NCBI GenBank assembly: GCA_029260315.1
Contig: JAJDDM010000008.1
Coordinates: forward strand, 1 to 64,000
Source of the DNA: Phycisphaerales bacterium
GTDB taxonomy: Bacteria > Planctomycetota > Phycisphaerae > Phycisphaerales > UBA1924
DNA: 64,000 bases
Direction: 5' to 3'
Shown in pieces: positions 26,295 to 34,730 of the stretch; the stretch's first letter is position 1, and each line of letters opens with the position of its first letter. The notes below the pieces were generated by a model. That model saw nothing but the letters and a program-made list of their open reading frames with translations, was not told where the DNA came from and did no database searches. The translations under genes and the position numbers were made by a program.

Positions 26295-27401
26295 CTATTT
26301 CCTGGGCGAGCAGACGACGAAGTGGAACACGTCCCGCTCGCCGCGCTCGCTGTAGCTCCAGTGATCGTGCAGCTCGTGGAAGCGGATCTCGTAGCCGTGG
26401 CGGACGATCATGTCGGCGAGGGCGGTTTTCGACGGGAACCAGCGGGATTGGCCGTCGAGGTTGACCCAGACGTCCGGGCGATAGAGCGGCACGCCCTGCC
26501 CGTCCCAGATGCTGGCGTGTCCCTTGATGCCGAAGGCGAAGAGGCCGACGCCGGGCTCGAGGATTCTGCGGGCGAGGTCGAAGATCTCGCGGAGTTCGCC
26601 GGAGTTGAAGTAGTGGAGGCTGGAGTAGGAGTAGGCGACGTTGAAGCGGTCTTGGACGGGCTGGGAGCGCAGGACGCTGACGAGATCGCCCCGGGTCAGG
26701 TCGTGGTGGAGTTCGGGGCGGGCGGCCAGGACGGGCTTCATGCGCTGGCGATGTGAATCGAGCGCTGATTCGGAGATGTCGATGCCGCGGTAGGCGACGA
26801 CGCGTTCGCTGGAGACCAGGCCGAGGGCGTCGTTGCCGGTGCCGCAGCCGAGTTCGAGGATGCGGACCTGGTCGAGGCCGCGCTCGGCGGTCTCGTTCAC
26901 GCGGCGCTCGATGTACTTGAGCAGCTCCCAGACGAGCGGGTTGGGCTCGCGGGCCTTGAAGAACTCATAGGCGACGCCGGGCTGCTGGTAGAGATCGCCC
27001 CAGTCGAACTCGACCTCGACGAGGAAGCGCAGCAACGCCGCGGCTTCGCGCTCGCGCCCGCTTGTGAACAGGCGGTGGGCGATGGTGAAGGCGATCCCGC
27101 CGAGGTGGCAGGGGTGGTTGTCGGAGGCGAGTCGGCGGGCGTGCCAGAGGATCGTCGCGAGATCGCCGCCGCGATCGAAGAGCCATTCGGAGGCGTCGGC
27201 GAGCAGGCGGTCGAGGACGGGGCCGAGCAGGTCGCTGCGGGCGTGTTGGGTCGCGCGGAGCTTGTCGGCGATGGTGCTCGCGTCGCCGTCGGCCAGGCCG
27301 ATCGCGTCGGCGTCCTCGCGGATCTGCGCGATCGCGGCTTCGGGGTCGTCGAGGCCGGCGTCGAGGAAGAGGTCGCGTCGGCGTGTGAAGTTCGCGGGCA
27401 T
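26295..27401 (-). CDS. SAM-dependent methyltransferase
   Basis: QVRILELGCGTGNDALGLVSSERVVAYRGIDISESAL; start MPANFTRRRDLFLDAGLDDPEAAIAQI at 27401. Confidence 0.85.
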   Translation of the reverse strand: MPANFTRRRDLFLDAGLDDPEAAIAQIREDADAIGLADGDASTIADKLRATQHARSDLLGPVLDRLLADASEWLFDRGGDLATILWHARRLASDNHPCHLGGIAFTIAHRLFTSGREREAAALLRFLVEVEFDWGDLYQQPGVAYEFFKAREPNPLVWELLKYIERRVNETAERGLDQVRILELGCGTGNDALGLVSSERVVAYRGIDISESALDSHRQRMKPVLAARPELHHDLTRGDLVSVLRSQPVQDRFNVAYSYSSLHYFNSGELREIFDLARRILEPGVGLFAFGIKGHASIWDGQGVPLYRPDVWVNLDGQSRWFPSKTALADMIVRHGYEIRFHELHDHWSYSERGERDVFHFVVCSPRK

Positions 27402-27466
27402 GGGATCACTGTAAGCCCGATCCCGGTGGGGCTGGCGACTGTGATGACGTTCGATTGTGAGAGGAC

Positions 27467-27985
27467 TCAGCGACGCCGACGGGTCAGCCCGAGCCCCGCG
27501 CCCAGAAACAGCGCGATCGTTGCGGGCGCGGGCACGAGATCGCCCTGCACATCCAGCGAGGCAAACCCGCTGTCTGCTTGCTGGAAGAAGTGAGATCCCG
27601 AGAGCGTCCCATCGCCGACCAAGCCGTCGTAGATCCCGGTCCCGTCGGTCACGTCCCACGAGCCGGCGTACGAGAAGAACCCGTCCTCGGCGTCGACCGA
27701 GCCGAGGAACTGGATCGTCAGCGCGTCGCCGCCCCCGGGGCCGTTGAGTTCGAGCTGGCCGGAGATCTCGCCGCCGTCGACCAGCTCGGCGTTGAAGACG
27801 CCGCTGACATCCTGGAAGTCGAACCCGCCGAACTGGGTGTCAACGGTCGTCGCGATATTCGCGTCGATGACGTCGGCGTTGCGATCGGTGACGTCGAACG
27901 TCCCCTCGGTGCCGATGAAAAAGAAGTCGGCCTGGGCCGCTGTCGCGACGCCAAACACCAACACAGTTGCGGCCTTGTGAATCAC
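27467..27985 (-). CDS. PEP-CTERM-like secreted protein (paralog 1)
   Basis: Signal peptide; C-terminal LVPAPATIALFLGAGLGLTRRRR. Confidence 0.78.
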   Translation of the reverse strand: MIHKAATVLVFGVATAAQADFFFIGTEGTFDVTDRNADVIDANIATTVDTQFGGFDFQDVSGVFNAELVDGGEISGQLELNGPGGGDALTIQFLGSVDAEDGFFSYAGSWDVTDGTGIYDGLVGDGTLSGSHFFQQADSGFASLDVQGDLVPAPATIALFLGAGLGLTRRRR

Positions 27986-28025
27986 CTCAGCGCTCCTCTC
28001 TCTCGCTCCCTCGAGCGCACCAATC

Positions 28026-28553
28026 TCAATCTACGAAGGGGCGCTTGCGCCTCGCAGCGAACAACGCCCCGAGTCCGATCAGCCCGAGCGTCCCCGGCGT
28101 AGGCACCAGATCGCCCTGGATCGCCAGGCTCAAAATGCCGCTATCGGGCTCGGTGAAGAAGTGCGAACCGGACAGATCGCCCGACCCAACGAGGCCCTCA
28201 TAAACTCCGTCGGCATCGACAACCGTCCAGTTGGCGGCGTACGAGAATGTCGCGCCGCCGCCGAAGACCGTGCCGTCGTAGTCGATCACGATTGTCCCGT
28301 CGTCGTTGCCGCTCACAATGCGGAGGATGCCCGAGATCGGCCCGGGATCTGTCAGTTCCCCGTCGAACCCGCCGACGACCGAGCCGAACCCGAACGGCCC
28401 AGCCTGCGTGCCGACGGTCGTCTCGAGGGTTCCGGTGATCTCGTCGCCGTTGCGATCGGTGACGACGAACTCGCCCTCGGTCGCGATGAAGAACAGATCG
28501 CCCTGGGCGACGCCCGCCAGGGTTGCCGTCGCCAGGATGGTCATGAGCCGCAT
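28026..28553 (-). CDS. PEP-CTERM-like secreted protein (paralog 2)
   Basis: MRLMTILATATLAGVAQGDLFFIATEGEF...LVPTPGTLGLIGLGALFAARRKR; similar to paralog 1 across its length. Confidence 0.78.
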   Translation of the reverse strand: MRLMTILATATLAGVAQGDLFFIATEGEFVVTDRNGDEITGTLETTVGTQAGPFGFGSVVGGFDGELTDPGPISGILRIVSGNDDGTIVIDYDGTVFGGGATFSYAANWTVVDADGVYEGLVGSGDLSGSHFFTEPDSGILSLAIQGDLVPTPGTLGLIGLGALFAARRKRPFVD

Positions 28554-28783
28554 CAAGATCCCCCTTCTCGTGACGCCCCCCAGGGACGCCGACCGGGCGC
28601 ATTCACCCCGCCCGAACACACAGAACGCCATGCGCCCATGGCGAGCGCATCGCTTCCTCCGCGTGGAAGATGCCACATGATCGGACCCACGCCAGCCGAT
28701 CCGGAGATTTCCTTTCCCAGCCCGCCCGACCGCACCAGACCGCCCATGAGCTAGGCTTTGGCCCTCTCTCACACGGAGCCGGC

Positions 28784-30691
28784 ATGGGTCAGAAGCAGTC
28801 AGCGAAGGACAACTGGCAGGATCTCGTGGCGACTTTTCTCGCAGAGCAGCAGCGGATCCGCGCCGGCGGCGGGACCAAGGCCATCGACCGCCAGCACGCC
28901 AAGAACCGCCTCACCGCCCGCGAACGGATTGTCCGCGTGGTCGACCCCCGGGTAGATCGGCTCTCCGAGCCGATGCGCACCGCAGCCGAATCCTCCCCAA
29001 CGCCTGATCCCCACCGCGACGAGATCCCCAACTTCCAGGAACTCGCCCTCTGGTCCGCGCACGGCATGTACGCAGAGCACGGCGGCGCCCCCGCCGCGGG
29101 CGTCGTCACCGGCATCGGCCTCGTCCACGACCGCCCGCACATGGTCATCGCCAACGACGCGACGGTGAAGGCCGGCGCGTTCTTCCCGATGACCTGCAAG
29201 AAGATCATCCGGGCGCAGCACATCGCGCGGATGGCCCGCCTGCCCCTGATCTATCTCGTGGACTCGGCGGGCGTGTTCCTGCCCATGCAAGAAGACGTCT
29301 TCCCCGACACCGACGACTTCGGGCGGATCTTCTACCTCAACAGCGTCCTCTCCGCCGAGGGCGTCCCCCAGCTCGCGGCGATCATGGGCTATTGCGTCGC
29401 TGGCGGGGGGTATCTGCCCGTCCTCTGCGACACCTTACTGATGACCGAGGGCTCGGGGTTGTATCTCGCGGGACAGGCGCTCGTGAAGGCCGCGATCGGG
29501 CAGGAGGTCACCGACGAGGAGCTCGGCGGCGCGATGATGCACGCCGAGATCTCCGGCACGATCGACTTCAAGGAGCCCGACGACGAGGCCTGCATCGCGC
29601 GGATCCGGGAGTTGGTTCAGAAGCGGGCCGAAGCGACGGAGCGACGAAGCGACGGAGGGAGGGAGGAAGAGACGACGAGACGACCAGACGAAGAGACGAA
29701 GTCGGATTCCTCAGTCACTCATTCGCTCACTCGCTCATTCGCTCCGCCCTACCGCGACGCCTCCGACATCTATTCGACCTTCACCTCCACACCCGGCTCG
29801 CAATACGACATCAACGACATCCTGGCCTGCATCGTCGATTCCCGGGTAGATCGGCTCTCCGAGCCGATGCGCAATGCGCCGACGAACGCGCCATCGCACG
29901 TTTCCAAAGGCAATATCGGCTCGGAGAGCCGATCTACTCACGAGCGCCTCGCCCCGGACTTCGACGAGTACAAGGCCGACTTCGGTCGCTCGATCGTCTG
30001 CGGCTACGCCAGTCTCGGCGGGATCCCCGTCGGCATCGTCGCCAACCAGGGCAAGCTCACCCAGCAAGCCAAGGCGGGCGGCAAGGCGGGGCCCGGCAAG
30101 TCCACCAACATGCCGCGGGTGATCTATGTCGAGGCGGCGGACAAGGCCGCGCGGTTCATCATGGACTGCAACCAGCGCAAGATCCCGCTGCTGTTCCTGC
30201 ACGACACGACGGGGTTCATGGTCGGGCGCGACAGCGAGCAGGCGGGGATCATCCGTGCCGGGGCGAAGATGGTCAACGCGATGAGCAACTCGATCGTGCC
30301 GAAGATCGTGCTGATCATGGGCGGCAGCTACGGCGCGGGCAACTACGCGATGTGCGGGCGGGCGTTCGAGCCGTTCCTCACGTTCGCCTGGCCCGGGAGC
30401 AACTGCGCCGTCATGGGCGCGGCCCAGGCGACCGGCACCCTCGCCATGATCGAGGAACGCTCCCGCCAGCGCAAGGGCGAAGAGATCGACGACCAGACGC
30501 ACAAGCAGATTCTAGACGCCGTGCGCGCGAGTTATAACGAGCAGCAGGACATTCGGTACGGGGCGGCGCGGGGGTGGGTCGATCGGATCATCGAGCCGCA
30601 CAGGACGCGCGAGGAGCTGATCGCGGCACTGGACGCGGCGCGGAACTGGGATCGGTCGCGCGAGTTCAGGACGGGCGTGTTGCAGACGTGA
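28784..30691 (+). CDS. Acyl-CoA (methylcrotonyl/propionyl-type) carboxylase beta (carboxyltransferase) subunit with in-frame repeat insertions
   Basis: MVIANDATVKAGAFFPMTCKKIIRAQHIARMARLPLIYLVDSAGVFLP; LLFLHDTTGFMVGRDSEQAGIIRAGAKMVNAMSNSIVPKIVLIMGGSYGAGNYAMCGRAFEP. Confidence 0.93.
   Translation: MGQKQSAKDNWQDLVATFLAEQQRIRAGGGTKAIDRQHAKNRLTARERIVRVVDPRVDRLSEPMRTAAESSPTPDPHRDEIPNFQELALWSAHGMYAEHGGAPAAGVVTGIGLVHDRPHMVIANDATVKAGAFFPMTCKKIIRAQHIARMARLPLIYLVDSAGVFLPMQEDVFPDTDDFGRIFYLNSVLSAEGVPQLAAIMGYCVAGGGYLPVLCDTLLMTEGSGLYLAGQALVKAAIGQEVTDEELGGAMMHAEISGTIDFKEPDDEACIARIRELVQKRAEATERRSDGGREEETTRRPDEETKSDSSVTHSLTRSFAPPYRDASDIYSTFTSTPGSQYDINDILACIVDSRVDRLSEPMRNAPTNAPSHVSKGNIGSESRSTHERLAPDFDEYKADFGRSIVCGYASLGGIPVGIVANQGKLTQQAKAGGKAGPGKSTNMPRVIYVEAADKAARFIMDCNQRKIPLLFLHDTTGFMVGRDSEQAGIIRAGAKMVNAMSNSIVPKIVLIMGGSYGAGNYAMCGRAFEPFLTFAWPGSNCAVMGAAQATGTLAMIEERSRQRKGEEIDDQTHKQILDAVRASYNEQQDIRYGAARGWVDRIIEPHRTREELIAALDAARNWDRSREFRTGVLQT
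28952..28974 (+). repeat. TCC-loop GTAG palindrome inside carboxylase gene (copy 1)
   Basis: GTAGATCGGCTCTCCGAGCCGAT, identical to 17461-17483; encodes VDRLSEP. Confidence 0.95.
29629..29742. repeat. Octamer microrepeat arrays inside carboxylase gene
   Basis: cgaagcga-cggagcga-cgaagcga-cggaggga-gggaggaa-gagacgac-gagacgac-cagacgaa-gagacgaa (29629-29700), then tcagtcac-tcattcgc-tcactcgc-tcattcgc (29711-29742). Confidence 0.92.
29846..29937. repeat. REPIN-like inverted pair of TCC-loop palindromes inside carboxylase gene
   Basis: GTAGATCGGCTCTCCGAGCCGAT (29846-29868) and its exact 23-nt reverse complement ATCGGCTCGGAGAGCCGATCTAC (29915-29937). Confidence 0.96.
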
Positions 30692-30894
30692 TCGCAAAAC
30701 TGGGACGCCGGACCAACGCAGGCACGAAGCTCTCTGACAGGACCTATTGGCGCACGCACCAGATGTCCGACCATCCGCCGATGTGGGTGAAGTTTATGAT
30801 CGATTACTCGGATGAGTATCTGGAGCGCAAGAGCCATTTGCGTCGTTTGTCACAGGTGCTTCGCGGCAGGATGCTTGCTCGGGCGTCTCGCGTC

Positions 30895-30980
30895 GTGCCA
30901 CCAACCGCTGCTTTGAGCGGTTGGTGTTTCATGGCGCGACCCCAGAAGCACCAGCCGTGCAAAGCCACGGCTGGTGGCGC
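30895..30980. repeat. REPIN-like inverted pair of GCTTTG-loop hairpins
   Basis: GTGC-CACCAACCGCT-GCTTTG-AGCGGTTGGTG (30895-30926) and CACCAGCCGTG-CAAAGC-CACGGCTGGTG-GCGC (30949-30980). Confidence 0.94.
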
Positions 30981-31094
30981 GTCGCTCGGTCATCCGCATT
31001 CGTTTGAGTTCTCCGCCTGTTGACGCAAAGCGCTCGGAAGCTCGCGGGCGACGCGTGAGCCGTCGCCAAACTGCGTGACCGCACGCTGCGCATG

Positions 31095-32258
31095 TCACTC
31101 GATATTCTGCAGCACCCGCGTGACGTTGGACCGCGCGAAGTTGAGCGAGGCTCTATTCACGTCACTCTCTTCGGTTGTCAGCGCCTCGCCGAGCATGTCG
31201 TCCAGATCGACGAGCATCCGTCGGATCCAGCGGGGCGTCGAGCCCTTCTGCGTGCGGCGTGCCCAGGCGTTCTCGACGATCTTGCCCGCCGCGAACGCCG
31301 CCTGGTAGCGAACGTCGCTGCTCGGATCGCGCAGCGCCACCTCCAGCACCTCCAGAATCCGTGCCGACGGAACACTCGTCGTGAACTCTCTGAACGACAT
31401 CTGCACGAGCGATCGCACGCAATCTGCCCGCAGATCCGCCTCGGGGCGATCCAGCTCTCTTCGCAGGAGCATGACCGCCTTGTCCTCGTGCCTTCCCATG
31501 TAGAGCAGCGTGCCGGCGACGATCGGCTCCAACCAGGTTTCCCGATCCGCGCAGGAGAGCACGGCACGAGCCTCCCGGGGCGTGCCCTCGCCCTTCTGCC
31601 GCAGCCACCGCATGAGCCCGACGCACACATCGCGGCTCGTCCGCCTGTTCTCCAACACCGCGCAGATGGGGCCGGAATGCAGATCGCGACTCGGCCAGGA
31701 CTCCACGGTCGTCGCCAGAGACGACCCCAGATACCAGTTCTCCATGCGCATGGAGAGCGTCAGCCACCAGCGTGAGTATTGGAGTTCGGCGCCACCGTCC
31801 AGTCGCCCGGTCTCCAGATCCTCCAGAATCTGGCGATTGAGGACGACGGCGTCCTGTGCCCAATCCCATCGCGTCGGCGTCTGTGTGGTCCGCCAAACCG
31901 TGACCAGACTCGCGTCTTCCGACATCGACGCCGCCCAGTACAGCACGCGCATCGGCACGAACTCCGACCAGTGCTCCCCGCGCACCGCGGGCCACGCGCT
32001 GATCGACGTGCCCGCGAGCATGATCGCGACGCCCAGGGCGGCGCGCCGCCACCGCCGGCGGGTTCGCCGCAGCGCCGCCTCGCTCGCAGCCTTGCGTCCG
32101 CACTCCGGACAGCACAGCGACGCCACCTCGCCGATCTCGTACCAGCAGCGCGGACACCGCCGCCGGTCGCGCGCTCGATCACGGAAAACTGCGCGCATCG
32201 CCATCGCCGCGCCCGTGAGCGCGATCAGCACGCCGAATGCGATCCAGATCCACGACAA
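31095..32258 (-). CDS. Membrane-anchored zinc-ribbon / HEAT-like repeat protein
   Basis: TM segment; CPRCWYEIGEVASLCCPECGRKA zinc ribbon; C-terminal helical repeats (SSDVRYQAAFAAGKIVENA). Confidence 0.65.
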   Translation of the reverse strand: MSWIWIAFGVLIALTGAAMAMRAVFRDRARDRRRCPRCWYEIGEVASLCCPECGRKAASEAALRRTRRRWRRAALGVAIMLAGTSISAWPAVRGEHWSEFVPMRVLYWAASMSEDASLVTVWRTTQTPTRWDWAQDAVVLNRQILEDLETGRLDGGAELQYSRWWLTLSMRMENWYLGSSLATTVESWPSRDLHSGPICAVLENRRTSRDVCVGLMRWLRQKGEGTPREARAVLSCADRETWLEPIVAGTLLYMGRHEDKAVMLLRRELDRPEADLRADCVRSLVQMSFREFTTSVPSARILEVLEVALRDPSSDVRYQAAFAAGKIVENAWARRTQKGSTPRWIRRMLVDLDDMLGEALTTEESDVNRASLNFARSNVTRVLQNIE

Positions 32259-32294
32259 AGCCGACCTCGCGATAGCCCCAGCCTACCGTGCCAA

Positions 32295-32729
32295 ATGAGA
32301 TCACTCAACAGAATCATTGTTTGCACCGCGTCCGCCGCGCTCCTGCCCGGCTGCATCGTCGGCGAGATCCGCGACAACCTGGTCTTGGCCAACGAGAAGC
32401 TAGCCCACGTCGAGGTCCAGCTCGAGCAGGTGACCGAGACCAACACCCAGCTCGTCGAGCTCCAGGAGAGCCTCAAACGCCTCGCCTCCATCGACGCCTC
32501 GCTGAAGAGCGTCGACACCGACCTCGACGGCGTCGCCGAGAGCCTCAAACGCCTCGACGACCACATGGTCAGCCTCCGCCGAACGCTCCAGAGCATCGAC
32601 TCCACCATCCCATTCCTCAAGATCGCCGACGACGAGGAGATCACCGAGCGCCCGCCCGATGCGCCCGCGGAAGCGTCCGAGGGTCCGGACGACCCGCCTC
32701 TCGCGGATGAAAAGACCGCCGGCGGCTGA
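32295..32729 (+). CDS. Small coiled-coil lipoprotein
   Basis: MRSLNRIIVCTASAALLPGCIVGEIRDNLVLANEKLAHVEVQLEQVTETN... lipobox-like LLPGC. Confidence 0.7.
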   Translation: MRSLNRIIVCTASAALLPGCIVGEIRDNLVLANEKLAHVEVQLEQVTETNTQLVELQESLKRLASIDASLKSVDTDLDGVAESLKRLDDHMVSLRRTLQSIDSTIPFLKIADDEEITERPPDAPAEASEGPDDPPLADEKTAGG

Positions 32730-32786
32730 GCGCCAGCTTTGTCCAACGCTTTGGACCGCCTCGCTTCGCCGCCCTACTACTTCCCC

Positions 32787-33734
32787 ATGCCCGAGATGGT
32801 CCGCATTACGGACGTATCGCCCCGGGACGGCCTCCAGAACGAGCCCGGGTCGATTCCTACCAACGACAAGGCCCGCCTGGTGGAGCTGCTGGTCGATGCG
32901 CTGGTCGATGAGGTCGAGCTGACGAGCTTTGTGAGCCCCAAGCGGGTGCCGCAGCTCGCAGACGCCGACGACGTGCTCGAGAACGTGCTGCCGTTCAAGC
33001 GCCCGGACGTGCTCTATAGCGCGCTGGTGCCGAACGAGAAGGGCCTCGGTCGCCTGCTCTCGGCGAGCGAGCGCGCAGGCATGCCCCTCGTGGACAAGAT
33101 CGCCCTGTTCACCGCCGCGAGCGAAGAGTTCAATCAGCAGAACACCGGCGCGAGCATCGCCGAGTCAATTGAGCGGTTCGCCCTCGTCGTGCGCAAGGCC
33201 CGCGACAACGGCCTGAAGGTGCGGGCATACATCTCCTGCGTCGTCCGCTGCCCGTATCAGGGCGACATCGCCCCCGAGAAGGTCGCGGAGGTTGTGCAGA
33301 AACTCAGCGAACTCGAACCCGACGAGATTGATCTCGGCGACACGATCGGCGCAGCGACACCCGAGACGATCGTCGCCGCCCTCGACGCGGCCCGCGGTGC
33401 CAATGCCTGGGCGGAGAGCCAGGACGCCGAGACGTGGGTCGTCCACCTGCACGACACCCACGGCAGGGCCGGCGACTGCGTGGAAGCGGCGCTCGACGCG
33501 GGGATCCGCTCCTTCGACGGCTCGGCGGGCGGGCTCGGCGGGTGCCCCTTCGCCGCCGGCCCAGGCGAGCGAGCCCCGGGCAACATCGCCACCCGGACCC
33601 TCATCGAATACATCCACGCCAAAGGCTACGAGACCCGCGTCAACACCGACCGCCTCGAGCGCGCAAGCCTCTTCGCGCAGGAGCTCGTCGAGCAGGCCCA
33701 GGACCAGCACTTCGGCGGCACGGGCCTCGGATGA
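32787..33734 (+). CDS. Hydroxymethylglutaryl-CoA lyase
   Basis: VRITDVSPRDGLQNEPGSIPTNDKARLVELLVDALVDEVELTSFVSPKRVPQLADA; GGLGGCPFAAGPGERAPGNIATRTLIEYIHAKG. Confidence 0.9.
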   Translation: MPEMVRITDVSPRDGLQNEPGSIPTNDKARLVELLVDALVDEVELTSFVSPKRVPQLADADDVLENVLPFKRPDVLYSALVPNEKGLGRLLSASERAGMPLVDKIALFTAASEEFNQQNTGASIAESIERFALVVRKARDNGLKVRAYISCVVRCPYQGDIAPEKVAEVVQKLSELEPDEIDLGDTIGAATPETIVAALDAARGANAWAESQDAETWVVHLHDTHGRAGDCVEAALDAGIRSFDGSAGGLGGCPFAAGPGERAPGNIATRTLIEYIHAKGYETRVNTDRLERASLFAQELVEQAQDQHFGGTGLG

Positions 33735-34471
33735 TCCGCCTGGAGCCCGGCACCGTCGCCGCGATCGTTCTCGACCGCCCCAACCAACGCAACGCCCTGA
33801 CCCCCGCCATGCTCCGGGCGATCCCCGAGCTTGCCGACGAAGCGGTCGCTCAGGGCGCTCGGGCCATCGTCCTGCGAGGCGAAGGACGAATCTTCTGTGC
33901 CGGGTTCGACCTCAAGGGCTGCGTCGAGGATCCCAGAATGATGCGCGATCTGCTGCTCGCCCTCGCCGAGGCGATCCGCGCACTGCGCCAGTGTCCCGTC
34001 CCGAGCGTCGTCGCCTGCCACGGCGCGGCGATCGCCGGCGGGTGCGCGCTCCTGGGCGGCGCGGATGTCGTCGTCGCGAACGCTGATGCGAAGCTGGGCT
34101 ATCCCGTGGTACGTCTAGGGGTTTCCCCAGCGGTATCAGGGCCATACCTCCGGCAAAGCATCGGCGATGGCCCCGCACGCGCCCGCATGCTCGATACCGA
34201 GATCATCACAGGGCGACGAGCGAACGAGCTCGGGCTGGTGCACGAGGTCGTGGGGAACGTTGAGGAAGTAGGTATGCGGGCGATGCAGATCGCCCAAGAG
34301 CTGGCGGATAAACCCCAATCGGCGCTCGCCGCGACGCGCGGCTGGCTCACGGAGATCGCCGGCCCAGGCAAACCCGAGAGCGAACGCGCCCTGGCGGTGT
34401 CGCTGGAGTTGGTCGGATCCAGCGAGGAGCGGGAGCGGCTGGAGGCGATTTGGGGAGCTTCGGATGGGTAA
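33731..34471 (+). CDS. Enoyl-CoA hydratase/isomerase family protein
   Basis: VLDRPNQRNALTPAML...GRIFCAGFDLKG...ACHGAAIAGGCALLGGADVVVANADAKLGYP. Confidence 0.9.
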   Translation: MIRLEPGTVAAIVLDRPNQRNALTPAMLRAIPELADEAVAQGARAIVLRGEGRIFCAGFDLKGCVEDPRMMRDLLLALAEAIRALRQCPVPSVVACHGAAIAGGCALLGGADVVVANADAKLGYPVVRLGVSPAVSGPYLRQSIGDGPARARMLDTEIITGRRANELGLVHEVVGNVEEVGMRAMQIAQELADKPQSALAATRGWLTEIAGPGKPESERALAVSLELVGSSEERERLEAIWGASDG

Positions 34472-34730
34472 TGTGCGGACCGGAGATTCCCCCGGACACG
34501 CGGAATTTCTGGCGAAGATCCGGCCTGGGGAACCATTCTGCGACCGTGATCGGATACTATGATGTCGCGCGAGGTGCCCACCGCCGGAGCACGGGCCCTC
34601 GGGGCTTGATAAAGTCACGACCCGCCAGGGCGTGGGCAGGCCCCTTCGCACGAGACCAACGCCAGCCCAAGGATGAGGGGCCGCTGGAGCGGCCCTGCGA
34701 GAGGGCGAGTAGACCCGGGAGAATGTGGCC

